64,000 bases of DNA from Margaritifera margaritifera (taxonomy: Eukaryota; Mollusca; Bivalvia; Unionida; Margaritiferidae). Shown here one piece after another: positions 46,741 to 57,106 of this stretch (positions within the stretch are counted from its first letter, which is position 1; the number at the start of each line of letters is the position of its first letter). The position numbers were made by a program, and so were the translations under genes. The stretch is from the NCBI GenBank assembly GCA_029931535.1, contig JAQPZY010001621.1:1116001-1180000 (forward strand), in the 5' to 3' direction. The notes under the pieces are model-generated. The model ran no database searches, was not told where the DNA came from, and worked only from the letters and a program-made list of their open reading frames with translations.

Positions 46741-47376
46741 TCGACTTGTAATGATGTAGATCATTATTTAGATTGCTATTTGCAGGAGAGAAGGATATAA
46801 CTGATTGGCTGTCTCCAATGCAATTGTTTGCAGCCACTTGTAACGAGCTAGGTGTGACCCTGGCAGAGGATAAAGTTGTTGACCCTCTTGTAGTTTTAAC
46901 CTTTTGGGGGGACTTGAGATCGAAACCGTTGAAATGGAGGTAAAGATTCCCTTATAAAAGTTACACGAGCTGAAATCTCTTGTAACATTCTTGCTCAGCA
47001 GGAAAAAGGCTACAATTAGAGACTTGCAATCACTTGGGTTCAATGAATTTCTGTTCCGGCAATACCCGCCGATAGAGGTTTTAGTAGACGTTTCTATGAT
47101 GGCGATGATTTGGTTGTCAAATCCTCGGCATTTATCTGAGTTACACAGACAGTGAAGGAGGACCTGTGTGTATGGCTGTATTTCTCAATTGTTTCAATGG
47201 ATAAAGCTTTTTATTCCTGTAGCTGATTGGAACAACACTGACAAACAGCACTCATTTACAAACCTTGCAGGAAGCTGTCCGCTTGGGTGTGCTGCTTATT
47301 TTTTATCGTCACTGGTCTTATTATGATCGACCCGTAGACTGGCAAAATACAAACCTTTTTTGGGGACATTACATTT

Positions 47377-47691
47377 TTGGAACTTGTCCCTATTGTTTTA
47401 GCCTTCTATAATTGGACTCCTCATTTGTGTAACAAAAAGATTATATTACATACAGACAATCATGCACTTGTTTCTATTTTAAATATGAAGCCCTCAAAGT
47501 TCAAACGAGTCATGCAGTTAGTGGGTTCTATCGCTTTGCAGACTATGGTATACACTATTCAGACCAAAGCAGTTAATGTAAAAGGTTCAAACAATGGTAT
47601 TGCTGATGCTCATTATCGTCAACTGTTGGCCCGTTTCCATCGCCATGCTCCCAGGGCAGACCTGCAAACACCCCTGTACCAGAATCCTTAA
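47377..47691 (+). pseudogene. DIRS RNase H domain
   Basis: An open frame of 104 codons: LVPIVLAFYNWTPHLCNKK, then ILHTDNHALVSILNMKPSK with the TDN Asp, VMQLVGSIALQTMVYTIQTK, and GSNNGIADAHYRQLLARFHR. This is the RNase H-like region of DIRS polyproteins (ADALSRF is usual where ADAHYRQ stands). It is the best preserved part. Upstream, 46.7-47.35 kb, the connecting RT/RH region is present but heavily frameshifted. Confidence 0.75.
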
Positions 47692-47767
47692 TATGTATGG
47701 TAACATCAAAACCTGAATTTATGTGTAAAGCGGGGGAGAGTGCTCCGCTTGCCAGTCCTAATTCTTT

Positions 47768-48198
47768 TCATACAAATTGCATATTCCCCCCCCCCTCTCT
47801 CTCTCTCTCTCCATTTGTATTTCCCTCTCCTCTTTCTCCCTCCCCCTCTCTCTGCATCTGCCTCTCCTTCATTTCCCTCTCCTCTTTCTCTTTCTCTCTC
47901 AGCATCTGCATTTCCCTCCCCTCTTTCTCTTTCTGAATTTGCATTTCCATCATTTCTCTCTGAAGCTAAAACTTTCTTATTTCCAATTCCATCTGGGATT
48001 GTGTTTTTTTATAGTTGTAATCCCCCTATTAAAACCAGATACAGACTTCCCAATCAAACCCAAAGCACTGTTATCCAAAATTTCCTTTCCCACCAAATAC
48101 TGAATCAAAATATTCCTTATCTCTTGCTTTGTTAAAGACGCTTTCGCCTCAGAAAGATCATAATATTCGACAAGCTCAATCAACTCATCCTTTTTCAT
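47768..48198 (-). pseudogene. LTR-retrotransposon gag N-terminus
   Basis: It starts MKKDELIELVEYYDL at 48198, continuing SLTKQEIRNILIQYLVG, then a hydrophobic helix and a stop at 47977. A frameshifted continuation (47953-47768) reads MEMQIQKEKEGREMQ and REKEKEEREMKERQMQR, a Glu/Arg-rich coiled coil encoded by a CT-rich tract. This layout is common for Ty3-like gag proteins in invertebrates. It is truncated where the DIRS relic begins. It lies about 205 bp from a tRNA-Pro-type primer site on the same strand. Confidence 0.65.
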
Positions 48199-48402
48199 AG
48201 ACTCTAGCCCTACCTAGATAGGATATTAAGCAAAATTCTCAACATTAGGTGACATTGTGAATGCTTAGTGGTTTCACTCAAGATTTCTCAAAAGCGTGAA
48301 ATAAAAATCTTTACCATGGACAATGAAAATTCCGAAATAAATTCAATTTAAATTTTAAAGGCATGTTTTTAAATATCACTGAGATGTTTTAAAGAAATTC
48401 AG

Positions 48403-48420
48403 ATCCCGGACGAGCCTCCA
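48403..48420 (-). promoter_or_regulatory. tRNA-Pro-type primer-binding site
   Basis: On the minus strand TGGAGGCTCGTCCGGGAT follows the LTR end by about five bases. It differs by one base from the classical proline-tRNA primer site (TGGGGGCTCG...). It fixes the element orientation and marks the 48.4-kb repeat as the 5' LTR. Confidence 0.7.
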
Positions 48421-48425
48421 ATTTC

Positions 48426-49023
48426 TTTTACGACTCTAGGTCTTAAAAATATGTAACAGAAAGAAAGTGAAAGCAACAATGTTAGTAATATCAACAAGCA
48501 ATTTATTTCCCTACAATACAAAGTAAAATTCAAGAGATTCACGGATTCGCCATGCTACAATATCGAAACAGATGATATATATATATACAGACATGTTTGC
48601 TGAGAAAGAACGTTTTGATTTTTCTGAGTATCCCAAAGATAGCGAATTTCGTGATGAGAACAACAAAATGGAAATAAGCAAGTTCAAGGATGAGACTTGT
48701 TAAGACTCTAGGTCTTAAAATAAAATATATAACAGAAAAAGAAAGTGAAACCAATAATGTAAGTAATATCAAGAAGCAATTTAGTTTCCTATAATACAAA
48801 GTGAAATTCAAGAGATACTTACAATATTGTGAATCAAATTCCAAATAATACTAAATATCCTAATCACGAGTCCAAAAATATAGAATGTTCCGAATGAGTT
48901 TCCAATAGTCTTGAATGTCCTGATATAACACAATGTTTCAATCCAGAATGTCTTTGAATGAGTTCACAAAAGTCCAAAGTAATGTATTAATTCAAAATTC
49001 AATGAGCACTTTAGTAATGCTAA

Positions 49024-49092
<69 letters not shown>

Positions 49093-49393
49093 CCTCTCGA
49101 ATTATATCTTGTTTCAACCGCACAATGTAAAATCAGATCACTAATGGATTCCCACAGGCTGATCTAAAACAGGAATGAAATTTGTTTACCAAATCCCTAT
49201 TGGTACACATTTTCCCTTAACCTATATCCTATCAGGATGTGAAGCAATCCAATGAAAAAGAACCAAGTCTAAATGTAAATAAGACTGGCCTTGAACTCAA
49301 ATGATTGTAAACATTCTGTTCACAAGTGACTTGAATCTAAAGTACAACTTACCTTCATGCACAAGATTTAAATTAAATATACATACCAATAGT
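48426..49393 (-). mobile_element. 5' LTR of the minus-strand retrotransposon, internally duplicated
   Basis: Two starts of the LTR family are present (48426 TTTACGACTCTAGGTC and 48698 TGTTAAGACTCTAGGTC). The first is truncated after about 120 bp and the second continues past 49020 with an (AT)n run. The outer end near 49393 is approximate. Internal segments such as CAATTTA(T/G)TTCC and ACTTACA(A/G)TA(A/T)TGTGAAT match the solo LTRs. Confidence 0.65.
49027..49090. repeat. (AT)n microsatellite
   Basis: About 32 AT units. Confidence 0.97.
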
Positions 49394-49481
49394 TTCCTTC
49401 ATATTATGTATATCTTCTTGTGGGGCTGGTGTTGCTGTCTTATTTTATGGCGGTGGCAAGATTTGCACAGGATGCACATTC

Positions 49482-49957
49482 TTGCCAAGTGGCAGATTTC
49501 GCTCTTCACACCAGTACCACAGAAGCTTGATTCTCTAATTTCAACATTTTCACTATCTTTTGGATCTGGATCAGCAAAAAGTTTAAGTATGTTTTCATCT
49601 CAATGAATCTTGCCTTTTTTTACATTTTCATTGAACATTTGAATTCAACTGAATTTCATTTATTGAATCATTTGAATTTAAATTTCAGTTTAGTTTATAC
49701 CGAAGCTAAGGTTAAAAAATCGCCCAAGTTTCGGGTCGGTAGTCTTCCTTATTCAAATGATATTCATATAAGCTGTGAACATCTGTTCCCAAGGTTCACA
49801 TGCTGCATATTCAATTATTTCAATTTTATATCAAGTTAATTTGCATGTACATATTTTCAATTTTTAAATCTCAAAGCAGTAGCCAGTGTTCGCCAATAAA
49901 TACTTTAAATGTATCAAGTCTGTTCGTTTTGTCTTGAATTGTCTTTGATAATGGGAT
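49482..49957. repeat. direct repeat, first copy (about 475 bp)
   Basis: Shares with 50378-50812 the blocks TTCACACCAGTACCACAGAA, TTTCAACATTTTCACTAT, CGCCCAAGTTTCGGGTCGGT and AAGCTGTGAACATCTGTTCC, and a common end with AATAAATxCTTTAA. Neither copy codes for anything recognised. Confidence 0.85.
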
Positions 49958-50377
49958 TTAATCCACTGTAAGATTAAATATTTTTATCAAAGAAATTATT
50001 GTACATATATGTGCAACAGTTCTTCCTCCGGGATATAAATTCTCTAAGACAAGATGATAACGGCACCATCAAGTCCTTCAGTTATAATAGAGTTGTTTTC
50101 CTTATAAACTCTTCTGCAACAAGCAAACTTCGAAGTAAGTGCTGGTTATATATAGTGATTAAGGAAAAGGGGAAATTTGTCAGAAGAAACTATTCGTTAG
50201 CTAACAGTCCAACCCTCCCATATATACTGAGCCACTTTATCAAAAAGTACTGGTATTCATTACTTTGCGCATTTGGTACTTGTTGTCGGTTTGTTTCCAT
50301 TCTTTATTCAGATTTTTCGCTGCTTGATAGACACCGGTCGGCAGAACGATCTAGACTCTAAAATATCGTCACGGCTT

Positions 50378-50812
50378 TGGAGACAGATTTCGCGCTTCAC
50401 ACCAGTACCACAGAAGCTTGATTCTTTTATTTCAACATTTTCACTATGTTTTGGATCTGTCTCGGCAAAAAAGTTTCAGTGATGTTTTCATCTCAATGAA
50501 TCCAATTTTACATTTTCATGGCACATTTAAATTTATTTACAAAAAAATTTGAATTTGAATTTGAATTTAGTTCATATCGTATCTAAGGTTGCCAAAATCG
50601 CCCAAGTTTCGGGTCGGTGACCTTCCTTTTTCAAATGATATTCAAGTAAGCTGTGAACATCTGTTCCCGGGGTTCAAATGCTGCATATTCATTTTTTCAA
50701 TTTGATTTCGAATTAATTTTACATGTATATATTTTCAATTTTGTAAATCTCAATAAATGCTTTAAGTGTATCAAGTGTGCTCTTTTTTGTCTTGGTTTGT
50801 CTTTGATAAAGA
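50378..50812. repeat. direct repeat, second copy (about 435 bp)
   Basis: Second copy of 49482-49957, separated by 420 bp, at roughly 80% similarity by eye. Origin is unknown: old segmental duplication or two copies of one interspersed repeat. Confidence 0.85.
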
Positions 50813-50879
50813 AGGGTACCTATGCCATGACGGTTTGTGTCAGAGTTGGTCAAAATCTTTTCAGGAGTTCTTTTTCTTA

Positions 50880-51760
50880 TCTATAGATAAAGTTGTGTAA
50901 ATCTTCGTCTACTTATAGTGACGGATTGGCATCATTTGTGCAAATTTGAAAGCCCTTTAAGCCAGGGTGCTTTCTATCAATTCTTGTCAAATTCCCTTGA
51001 GCAGTTTTTGAAGAGAAGTCGTTTACATTTGTACTATTGTTAGTAATGGTGACCATATTTGACTACGGATCGGCATCATTTGTATATATTTTAAAGATCT
51101 TCATGTCAGTATCTTTTTGTCAAGATTAGTCAAATTATATGCAGAGGTTTTAAAAGAAGGAGTCATTCAAAGGTTTTTCTATTTAAGTAACGGTGGGCAT
51201 GTTGGATGATCGGCACAGACTTGAAAGGTCTTCATGCCTGAATGCTTTCTGTCAAGCTTGGTAAAATTCTGTTTACCGATTTTTGAGTAGAAGTGATTTC
51301 ACGGTTTCTCTTCTTTTAGTAACTGCGGAGGATATATTTGATGGTGACTCGGCATCATTTTTGTACCGAATTGAAAGGTCTTCATGCCAGCATGCTTTCT
51401 GGCAAGCTTGGTTAAATTATATTCAAAAATTTTTGGAGAAGAGGTTGTTTAAAAGTTCTTCAGTTTTTACTAACGCCGACCATATTTGATGGCGGATGGG
51501 CATCATTACAAATTTGAAGTGCTTCATGCCAGCCAAACTTCAAAAGTTCCGATGTATTACAAAACCGATTACTTCCAATTAGTCATTATTGGATTGATGA
51601 CTACTTTCAAGAATTATTGACCTCCAACTTTAAAGAGTTTGAAAACTGAAATGCTCTAATGAGAAGAAGTTGTTTCATTTTGTTTGCTCTTAGTAACAGC
51701 GCCCATATTTAAATGTGGATGGGGATCACTTGTACACATTTAAAAATAAGGTTCGTACCG
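50880..51760. repeat. diverged 140-bp tandem array, about six units
   Basis: Each unit carries CGGAT(C/G)GGCATCATTTGTA-like, TTGAAAGGTCTTCATGCCAG-like and GCTTTCTGTCAAGCTTGGT-like segments, then TTTTTGA(A/G)(A/T)AGAAG. Divergence is high. Confidence 0.8.
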
Positions 51761-51912
51761 CCCCATAGAGTTAATTTTCAAAGACTTTTCAAGATGTTTG
51801 TAAGAACTTCAAAACGTTCTCAATGCGCATTTGTTTCTAAAGGGAAAAAAAATCATTTGTAACTTTGTTTATCCCTGCAAATCGTTTGGAATCCACATGC
51901 AAGTGACAGACA

Positions 51913-51976
51913 ATAATAATAATAATAATAATAATAATAAGAAGAAGAAGAAGAAGAATCAGTAGTAGTAGTAATA
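51913..51976. repeat. AAT/AAG/AGT trinucleotide microsatellite
   Basis: Compound trinucleotide repeat. Confidence 0.95.
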
Positions 51977-52140
51977 GCAGTAATAGTGTCATTGTTGATG
52001 ATGACAATACGTGAAGCAAAATCATGGTGAAGAAAACATTAACTGTCCATGTGGTCTAAATGCAGTTGGTTTAAAGGCATAAGATATAGACTGAAATGAA
52101 ATTAAAAAATGTATTATTCAGTGTTGATTGGGAAGTTTTT

Positions 52141-52355
52141 GTAACCGCGGTAGCTTAGTTGGTAGATGGTCCAACTCCTAATCCAAGGGTCGCGGGTTTG
52201 ATACCGTCCAGGTCAGCGCTGATAGGCTGTCTGGGCGTGTCCTTGAGAAAGGCACTTAACTCCCATTTCATCTTCATGCTATGGCCAAAATGTCTTGAAA
52301 GTGTCCTTAAAAAACAACCGACCAACATCGGAAGTAGTGTTGGCTGAGTGGATGA
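52141..52355 (+). mobile_element. tRNA-derived SINE
   Basis: The head GTAACCGCGGTAGCTTAGTT (A box TAGCTTAGTTGG) and GGGTTTGATACC (B box) is followed by the core GTGTCCTTGAGAAAGGCACT. The same core is in the minus-strand SINE at 58583-58746. Confidence 0.78.
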
Positions 52356-53060
52356 TTTAGACACAAATGTTCATTTCAAATAATAAATTCATCCATATGA
52401 CCTAAATTTTGGCATGTATCAAAAACGAATAATAATGATATCGGTAATATCACAGCCAATTAAAAAGAATTGGAGATTTCATTAATCTTTACAGTGTAGT
52501 GTCTACTAGTTTGGCACCTGGAATCAAATCTCGAGATCAGATTGGTATTGCATTTTATATAATTCTATGTCATTAACTCCTTACTCAGACAAGACTAATT
52601 GCACCTCTATATTAATTAAATGATTGCATAAAACGCACTGTATTACAGGGGTGGGGGTTCCGGTTCCCTTAAAATAGTGCTATATAGACCCGTACTATGG
52701 GGGGGGGGAGGGGGCGGGCGGGAAGTTTATATTGATGTATATTTTTGGGTGGTGGGTTAGTGGTTTTTAATTTCAGCAGGTATTTTGGGGGGTGGGGGAT
52801 AAAGCCTAAAAGCCAGTTTACACGTTATGGAAAGTCACATCTGATGTAGCTCAAATGACAATACAAACAGCTTAAATATTATTTAAGGCAGTCAGATATG
52901 AGAAAGAATCGGGAAAAAGTACTCCGTTCATCAAGACATGCGAAATTGACCAATCAGAAGCACAGTCGTGGGGTCATGGGTTACATGTGCTCAGTCTCAG
53001 CAGGTTATGTACAGAGTCACAGCGGTTACATTGTGATCAACGAAGAATAAAGAGGAAGTA
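52356..53060. other. no gene; G-rich tracts at 52650-52800
   Basis: The plus strand has several runs of four to nine G within 150 bp, able to form G-quadruplexes. Nothing else is recognised. Confidence 0.6.
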
Positions 53061-53067
53061 CCGTCTA

Positions 53068-53174
53068 TACTCGCGTATAACCCTATACCAAATGCAAACT
53101 GCATAGACCCAGATTATGCGACGGCAGATCAGGGTTTATGTTGTTTGCATTTGGATGTTGCTTATACGCGAGTA
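53068..53174. mobile_element. 107-bp palindromic MITE-like element
   Basis: Arms 53068-53099 (TACTCGCGTATAA ... AATGCAAAC) and 53143-53174 (GTTTGCATT ... TTATACGCGAGTA) are inverse copies around a 43-bp loop. Confidence 0.7.
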
Positions 53175-53272
53175 GAAAAGTTAACATTTACATGAGAACA
53201 AACAGGAAAATTGATTTAGTTGTGTCAGCTATGTCCATCCTAACAACATTTTTAAGTCAATGGTATCTTCAT

Positions 53273-53562
53273 GAGCCAACTCGACATCAAGTCGTGATAT
53301 GTTCCTGCCTTCTCTCTTCATGAGCCAACTCGACATCAAGTCGTGATATGTTCCTGCCTTCTCTGAATTCATGGTTGTACTCAAGCTGCATTGGATTTTC
53401 CTCTGTTGCGATGAATATGATTATAGTTTCAGTATGAATCAACCACTGTTGCGATGAATGTGATTATAGTTTCAGTATGAATCAACCAAGTGTAATGCAC
53501 TGTTGCGATGAATGTGATTATAGTTTCAGTATGAATCAACCAAGTGTAATGCACTGAAACCA
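53273..53562. repeat. two short tandem arrays
   Basis: First, a duplicated unit with CATGAGCCAACTCGACATCA. Then three copies of ATTATAGTTTCAGTATGAAT preceded by TGTTGCGATGAAT. Confidence 0.9.
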
Positions 53563-54237
53563 TATTATAGAAAAGCAGGCTGTATACAGACGTTTTCTGA
53601 AAAGGATAGTAGATATATAGTTGATAGACGTAGAGGCCCTAAACAAGATCTGCATAAAGCCTCCCTTGACAAGCATACCTGTTTTTCAGTTAATTACACA
53701 AGCAATGCTTGAATTACTTGGCACATACAAAACAAAAGAATAATAGTTTTAAAACATTGCACAATGTTCAGAAACAAAAATATGAATTAAATGGATGTCT
53801 TTAAATTTAATGTTGTACACAATTCAACAACTTATTCCATTGACGAATTGTTTCTAACTCAGACGTGGGAATTTGATATATACATAAATATTGATGTTCT
53901 CATTTGCAATACATACAAAAAAATACTCTTCAACTATGGCCTTTCTCCATTTATTGCACTAACTGGTCATAAAAAGACTTCAATCCAATAGTTACATGAA
54001 ATAAGGATGATGGTATCGACATAGTATACGGAGTTGATTGCATTTTTACGGTATATGAAGATGAAAGTTGATTAATAACAATTTTATGAAATGTGTGTTT
54101 TCGCATGAATTTTGTTTTATGTCCTTTGTTAGTCATAGCTGGCTGGACCAATTCAACCAGACTTGAGTCAGTATGACTAACCTTGGACCAATAACAGCCC
54201 AATACGAAAAAAACCCATTTAATAACATAGAGCAACC
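53563..54237. other. nothing recognised
   Basis: Short frames only; no supported feature. Confidence 0.5.
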
Positions 54238-55480
54238 ATGCAGTGGAAAAGATTGGCGTCGGATACTAACATTGGAGAGGAGATCAAAAAGATCATACTC
54301 CGCGTATACAAGACTTTAGTAAGATCTAATCTCGAGTATGGATCTACTGTGTACGGATCAGCTCTCAGACCTTACATGCAGATACTTGATCCGATACAAA
54401 ATCAGGGACTTAGACTTTTTCTGGAAGCATTTAGAACTTCTCATTCAGGCACCCTCAATGTTGAGGCAAATGGTTTATGGTTTTTATGGGTTTTAACGCC
54501 ATTTTTCAGCACATGATAGGCTATACATGGCGGCCAGTATATCTGGTGGAGGAAGAACCCGGGAAAATACCGGGAAAAACCACCGACCCACGGGAAGCTA
54601 CTGGCAAGCTTTCTCACATAACCACATTGGCCGAGTCCAAGACTCGAACCCACGCGGACAGAGGTGAGATGGCAGTGATCGGTAAAGGCGAGTGCCTTAG
54701 ACCACTCGGCCACCCGGGGCCCCTTGAGACAAATGAAGCGTCGCTTTATCTCAGACGAACAAAATTGTCTCTTCAGTATACTTCTAAACTATCCTCTTTT
54801 CCATCTATCCATTCATATTCGATGTCCTATTAAGGCCCAAATGCCAAACCTTGTACAATCGGAAACTAAATTTCATTCTATCTTTGGCGTACGAATTGGT
54901 TCTAATCAAGAAGAAGCAAAAATCCATCTTGTCAATACAGCAGACTTTCTCCATTCCAAATTACCGCCTTGGTTATTAAACCCCACAAAATAATATTTGA
55001 TCTTTGCTGTAACAACGTGTCTACTACCAACCCTGTCGTTTTTCAGAGTAAATACAATCAGAGCCTCGATCCTATCGTGACCATATATCTCTGTATACAG
55101 ACGGTTCGAATGATAGATAAACGTTTGCAGCTGCCGTTGCAACACCCCACGGTACCATCTGGAGCCGCTTTCTGGATAAAGCCTCCACGTTTACAGGAGA
55201 AATTACAGCTATACTCAAATCCTTAAAATACACCTTAACCTCTCAAAAAATAATGTCATCATCTTTTCGGGTTCCCTTTCCACGCTGAAAGCCTTGCACA
55301 GCCTTAAATTTGAAAACCCGTTAATATCTCAATCTTACAGAAACGCTATTTGCTTGTAAAATCTTGAAAAAGTATTCTGTACTATTGGCTGCCTAATCAC
55401 TTTGGTGTTAAAGGTAATGAGAGAGCAGATAAAGTAACCAAAGCTGCTCCACATCAGTCACCCGTTTTTACAGTGGAAGT
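54238..55480 (+). pseudogene. LINE relic: RT thumb and RNase H, split by a SINE
   Basis: Same family as 12.3-14.0 kb. It starts inside the thumb: RVYKTLVRSNLEYGSTVYGSA, DPIQNQGLRLFLEAFRTS, then LNVEAN where a SINE interrupts. After the insertion NEASLYLRRTKLSLQY continues. A degraded RNase H follows: LYTDGSND (first Asp, 55.09 kb), FAAAVATP, TGEITAIL (Glu, 55.2 kb), NVIIFSGSLSTL (55.26 kb, where an Asp is usual in SDS), then YWLPNHFGVKGNERADKV (55.38-55.43 kb). RNase H after the RT places it in the I-type group of LINEs. 5' truncation is typical of such copies. Several stops and frameshifts are present. Confidence 0.85.
54473..54723 (-). mobile_element. tRNA-derived SINE inserted in the LINE relic
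   Basis: Minus strand: GCCCCGGGTGGCCGAGTGGT (A box) and GTGGGTTCGAGTC (B box) form a leucine/serine-type tRNA head. The tail reads TGGCGTTAAAACCC. Flanks TTGAGGCAAATG (54461-54472) and TTGAGACAAATG (54724-54735) are a 12-bp target duplication with one change. Removing one flank and the SINE restores the LINE reading frame. Confidence 0.9.
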
Positions 55481-56646
55481 TTCCATGTAGTGACTTCAAA
55501 TATTATAAAATATGTGGAATGAAAACTCAACAAACAAGCTTCGGAACATTAGAATCATAACTGGAGAATGGCACCCTCAAGTATTAGCTTCCTAAAAAGT
55601 TTGCTGAGTTAATTGGGTACCGGATCAAAGCTCATTGATGAATGGGGTAATACTTGGGTGTATTGCTCAGGAAGGTTTGAAGGACCTCTCGTACTTTTTC
55701 TTACATGTTGTCGAGATGGCAGCATTTGTAATATGACATATGTTTAATTGAAGAAAAAAAATTGGTAAAGAACTATATGTATGACACAGTGTCTCAAGCA
55801 TGCATTTTCAAATGTTAATTTAACACTTGAAGAACATTTAAAACATGGTAAAAGCTACTCATTGCATATTCTATGAATGAGGGAGCCGACTGGAGCAGCA
55901 CTGCCTCACAAAGAAAACTTAAAAAACTAGACAGCATCAAGGTTGGCTTGCTTTATGGGTTTTACTTATTTAATTTGTCAATTGCTGTCATCCTGTACAA
56001 CACGTTCTCCTTGCCTAACTCAAGAATATGCGATCAAAACTATTTTTATTTTATTTTTTTTTTGAAACAAGCAAATACATCACTGGGTGGATACACATTA
56101 GGACCCAGCGGGTGTAGCTGCAAGGCATTATGCTTTTTTTTCTTTCTAATAACTAATACATACTAATCGATCCCAGGCATTGCTCAAGACTTCCGGGGCA
56201 ATATAAACGGGAGGCATTGCCACTAGTGATCTTCGCAATGTGCCTACCCTACCTGAAAACCGGAGAATTTATCCAATCTAAATGTGCGTTGTCTCTCAAG
56301 CCCGAATTGCAAGCAGTGCGGACGTAGATTGGCCTGTTTGGTATGACCGTGATGTATACCTTTTCACTGTTCGCTGACATTAAAACACATTCTTGTTGTG
56401 TGTATCAACATCCACGCTATAACAAAACGCTATGAGACCGAATTTGTTTATTTTTAAGTGTTTCTAATTAAGAAGCTTTTTGATGATGCACCACGAAAGA
56501 AAATATCAACTATGGACTTTTAGATGAAGTGCGGTTTGCATAATAAATTTTGACCATATGGTGTAATGAGTTACCTTTTTTACATTATCTGTTAGTTTAT
56601 ATACCTTTGAACTAATATTAATATCTGTACCATTTATCTTTTAGGA
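55481..56646. other. nothing recognised
   Basis: The plus frame at 55873-56166 has a hydrophobic stretch but ends in T-rich low-complexity sequence. No family match. Confidence 0.45.
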
Positions 56647-56732
56647 CAGGGGTGTCAAACTCATTTGCTATGGCGGGCCAGATTTGATATAAATAATAAT
56701 AATAAATAATGAGTCTATGTTTGACACCCCTG
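56647..56732. mobile_element. 86-bp hAT-type MITE
   Basis: Ends CAGGGGTGTCAAAC and GTTTGACACCCCTG are perfect inverse repeats of the widespread hAT type. The flanks share TAGGA on both sides, perhaps the remnant of an 8-bp target duplication. Confidence 0.75.
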
Positions 56733-56892
56733 GACTAGGATATATATATATATATTTACGTTTATTTTATCGTTTGTTCCTTAATTTTTAGCAATGTTTA
56801 CATGTTTACAGTTTAACTTTCAATCTGCACTATGTAGCCAGCATTGTGTTGATGTGGCAATAAACCCTATCCATAATACCCTCTGCCCCTAT

Positions 56893-56926
56893 GTCTGTTT
56901 GTCTGTATGTCTGTCTGTCTGTCTCT
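56893..56926. repeat. (GTCT)n microsatellite
   Basis: Short interrupted tetranucleotide run. Confidence 0.85.
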
Positions 56927-57015
56927 GCATGCACACATATACAGTGCTTACAATCTATGCCATATGTTCACTGATGTTTGGCGCTCGATAGTCCTGGAAA
57001 GGGAGTAAAGGAGAA

Positions 57016-57106
57016 GAAAAAAACAGCACCCGATCCGATAGTGGGAATGGAACCCGCACCCTTTTGGAGACGAGTCTAACGCCTTAACCACTGAGCCACC
57101 GCGGGA
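57016..57106 (-). mobile_element. tRNA-like SINE head
   Basis: Minus strand: CCGCGGTGGCTCAGTGGTTA (A box) and GCGGGTTCCATTCCC (B box). The anticodon region is too degenerate for a real tRNA, and no core is obvious. Confidence 0.6.

Larger units (their letters stand above)
44389..47691 (+). mobile_element. DIRS-like retrotransposon relic
   Basis: Plus-strand gag-like, reverse transcriptase and RNase H relics in the order expected for DIRS elements. Three separate minisatellite expansions interrupt it: 34 bp at 44511-44950, 56 bp at 45248-45471, 44 bp at 46318-46584. No tyrosine recombinase or split terminal repeats were recognised. The 3' end abuts a different element at about 47.7 kb. Confidence 0.75.

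Noticed and set aside
47697..48135. Overlapping Leu/Ser/Pro-rich plus frames
   Set aside because: They are antisense to the CT-rich coiled-coil segment of the minus-strand gag relic.
49482..50812. LTR pair around a short retroelement
   Set aside because: The direct repeats lack TG...CA ends, a primer site or any coding sequence between them.
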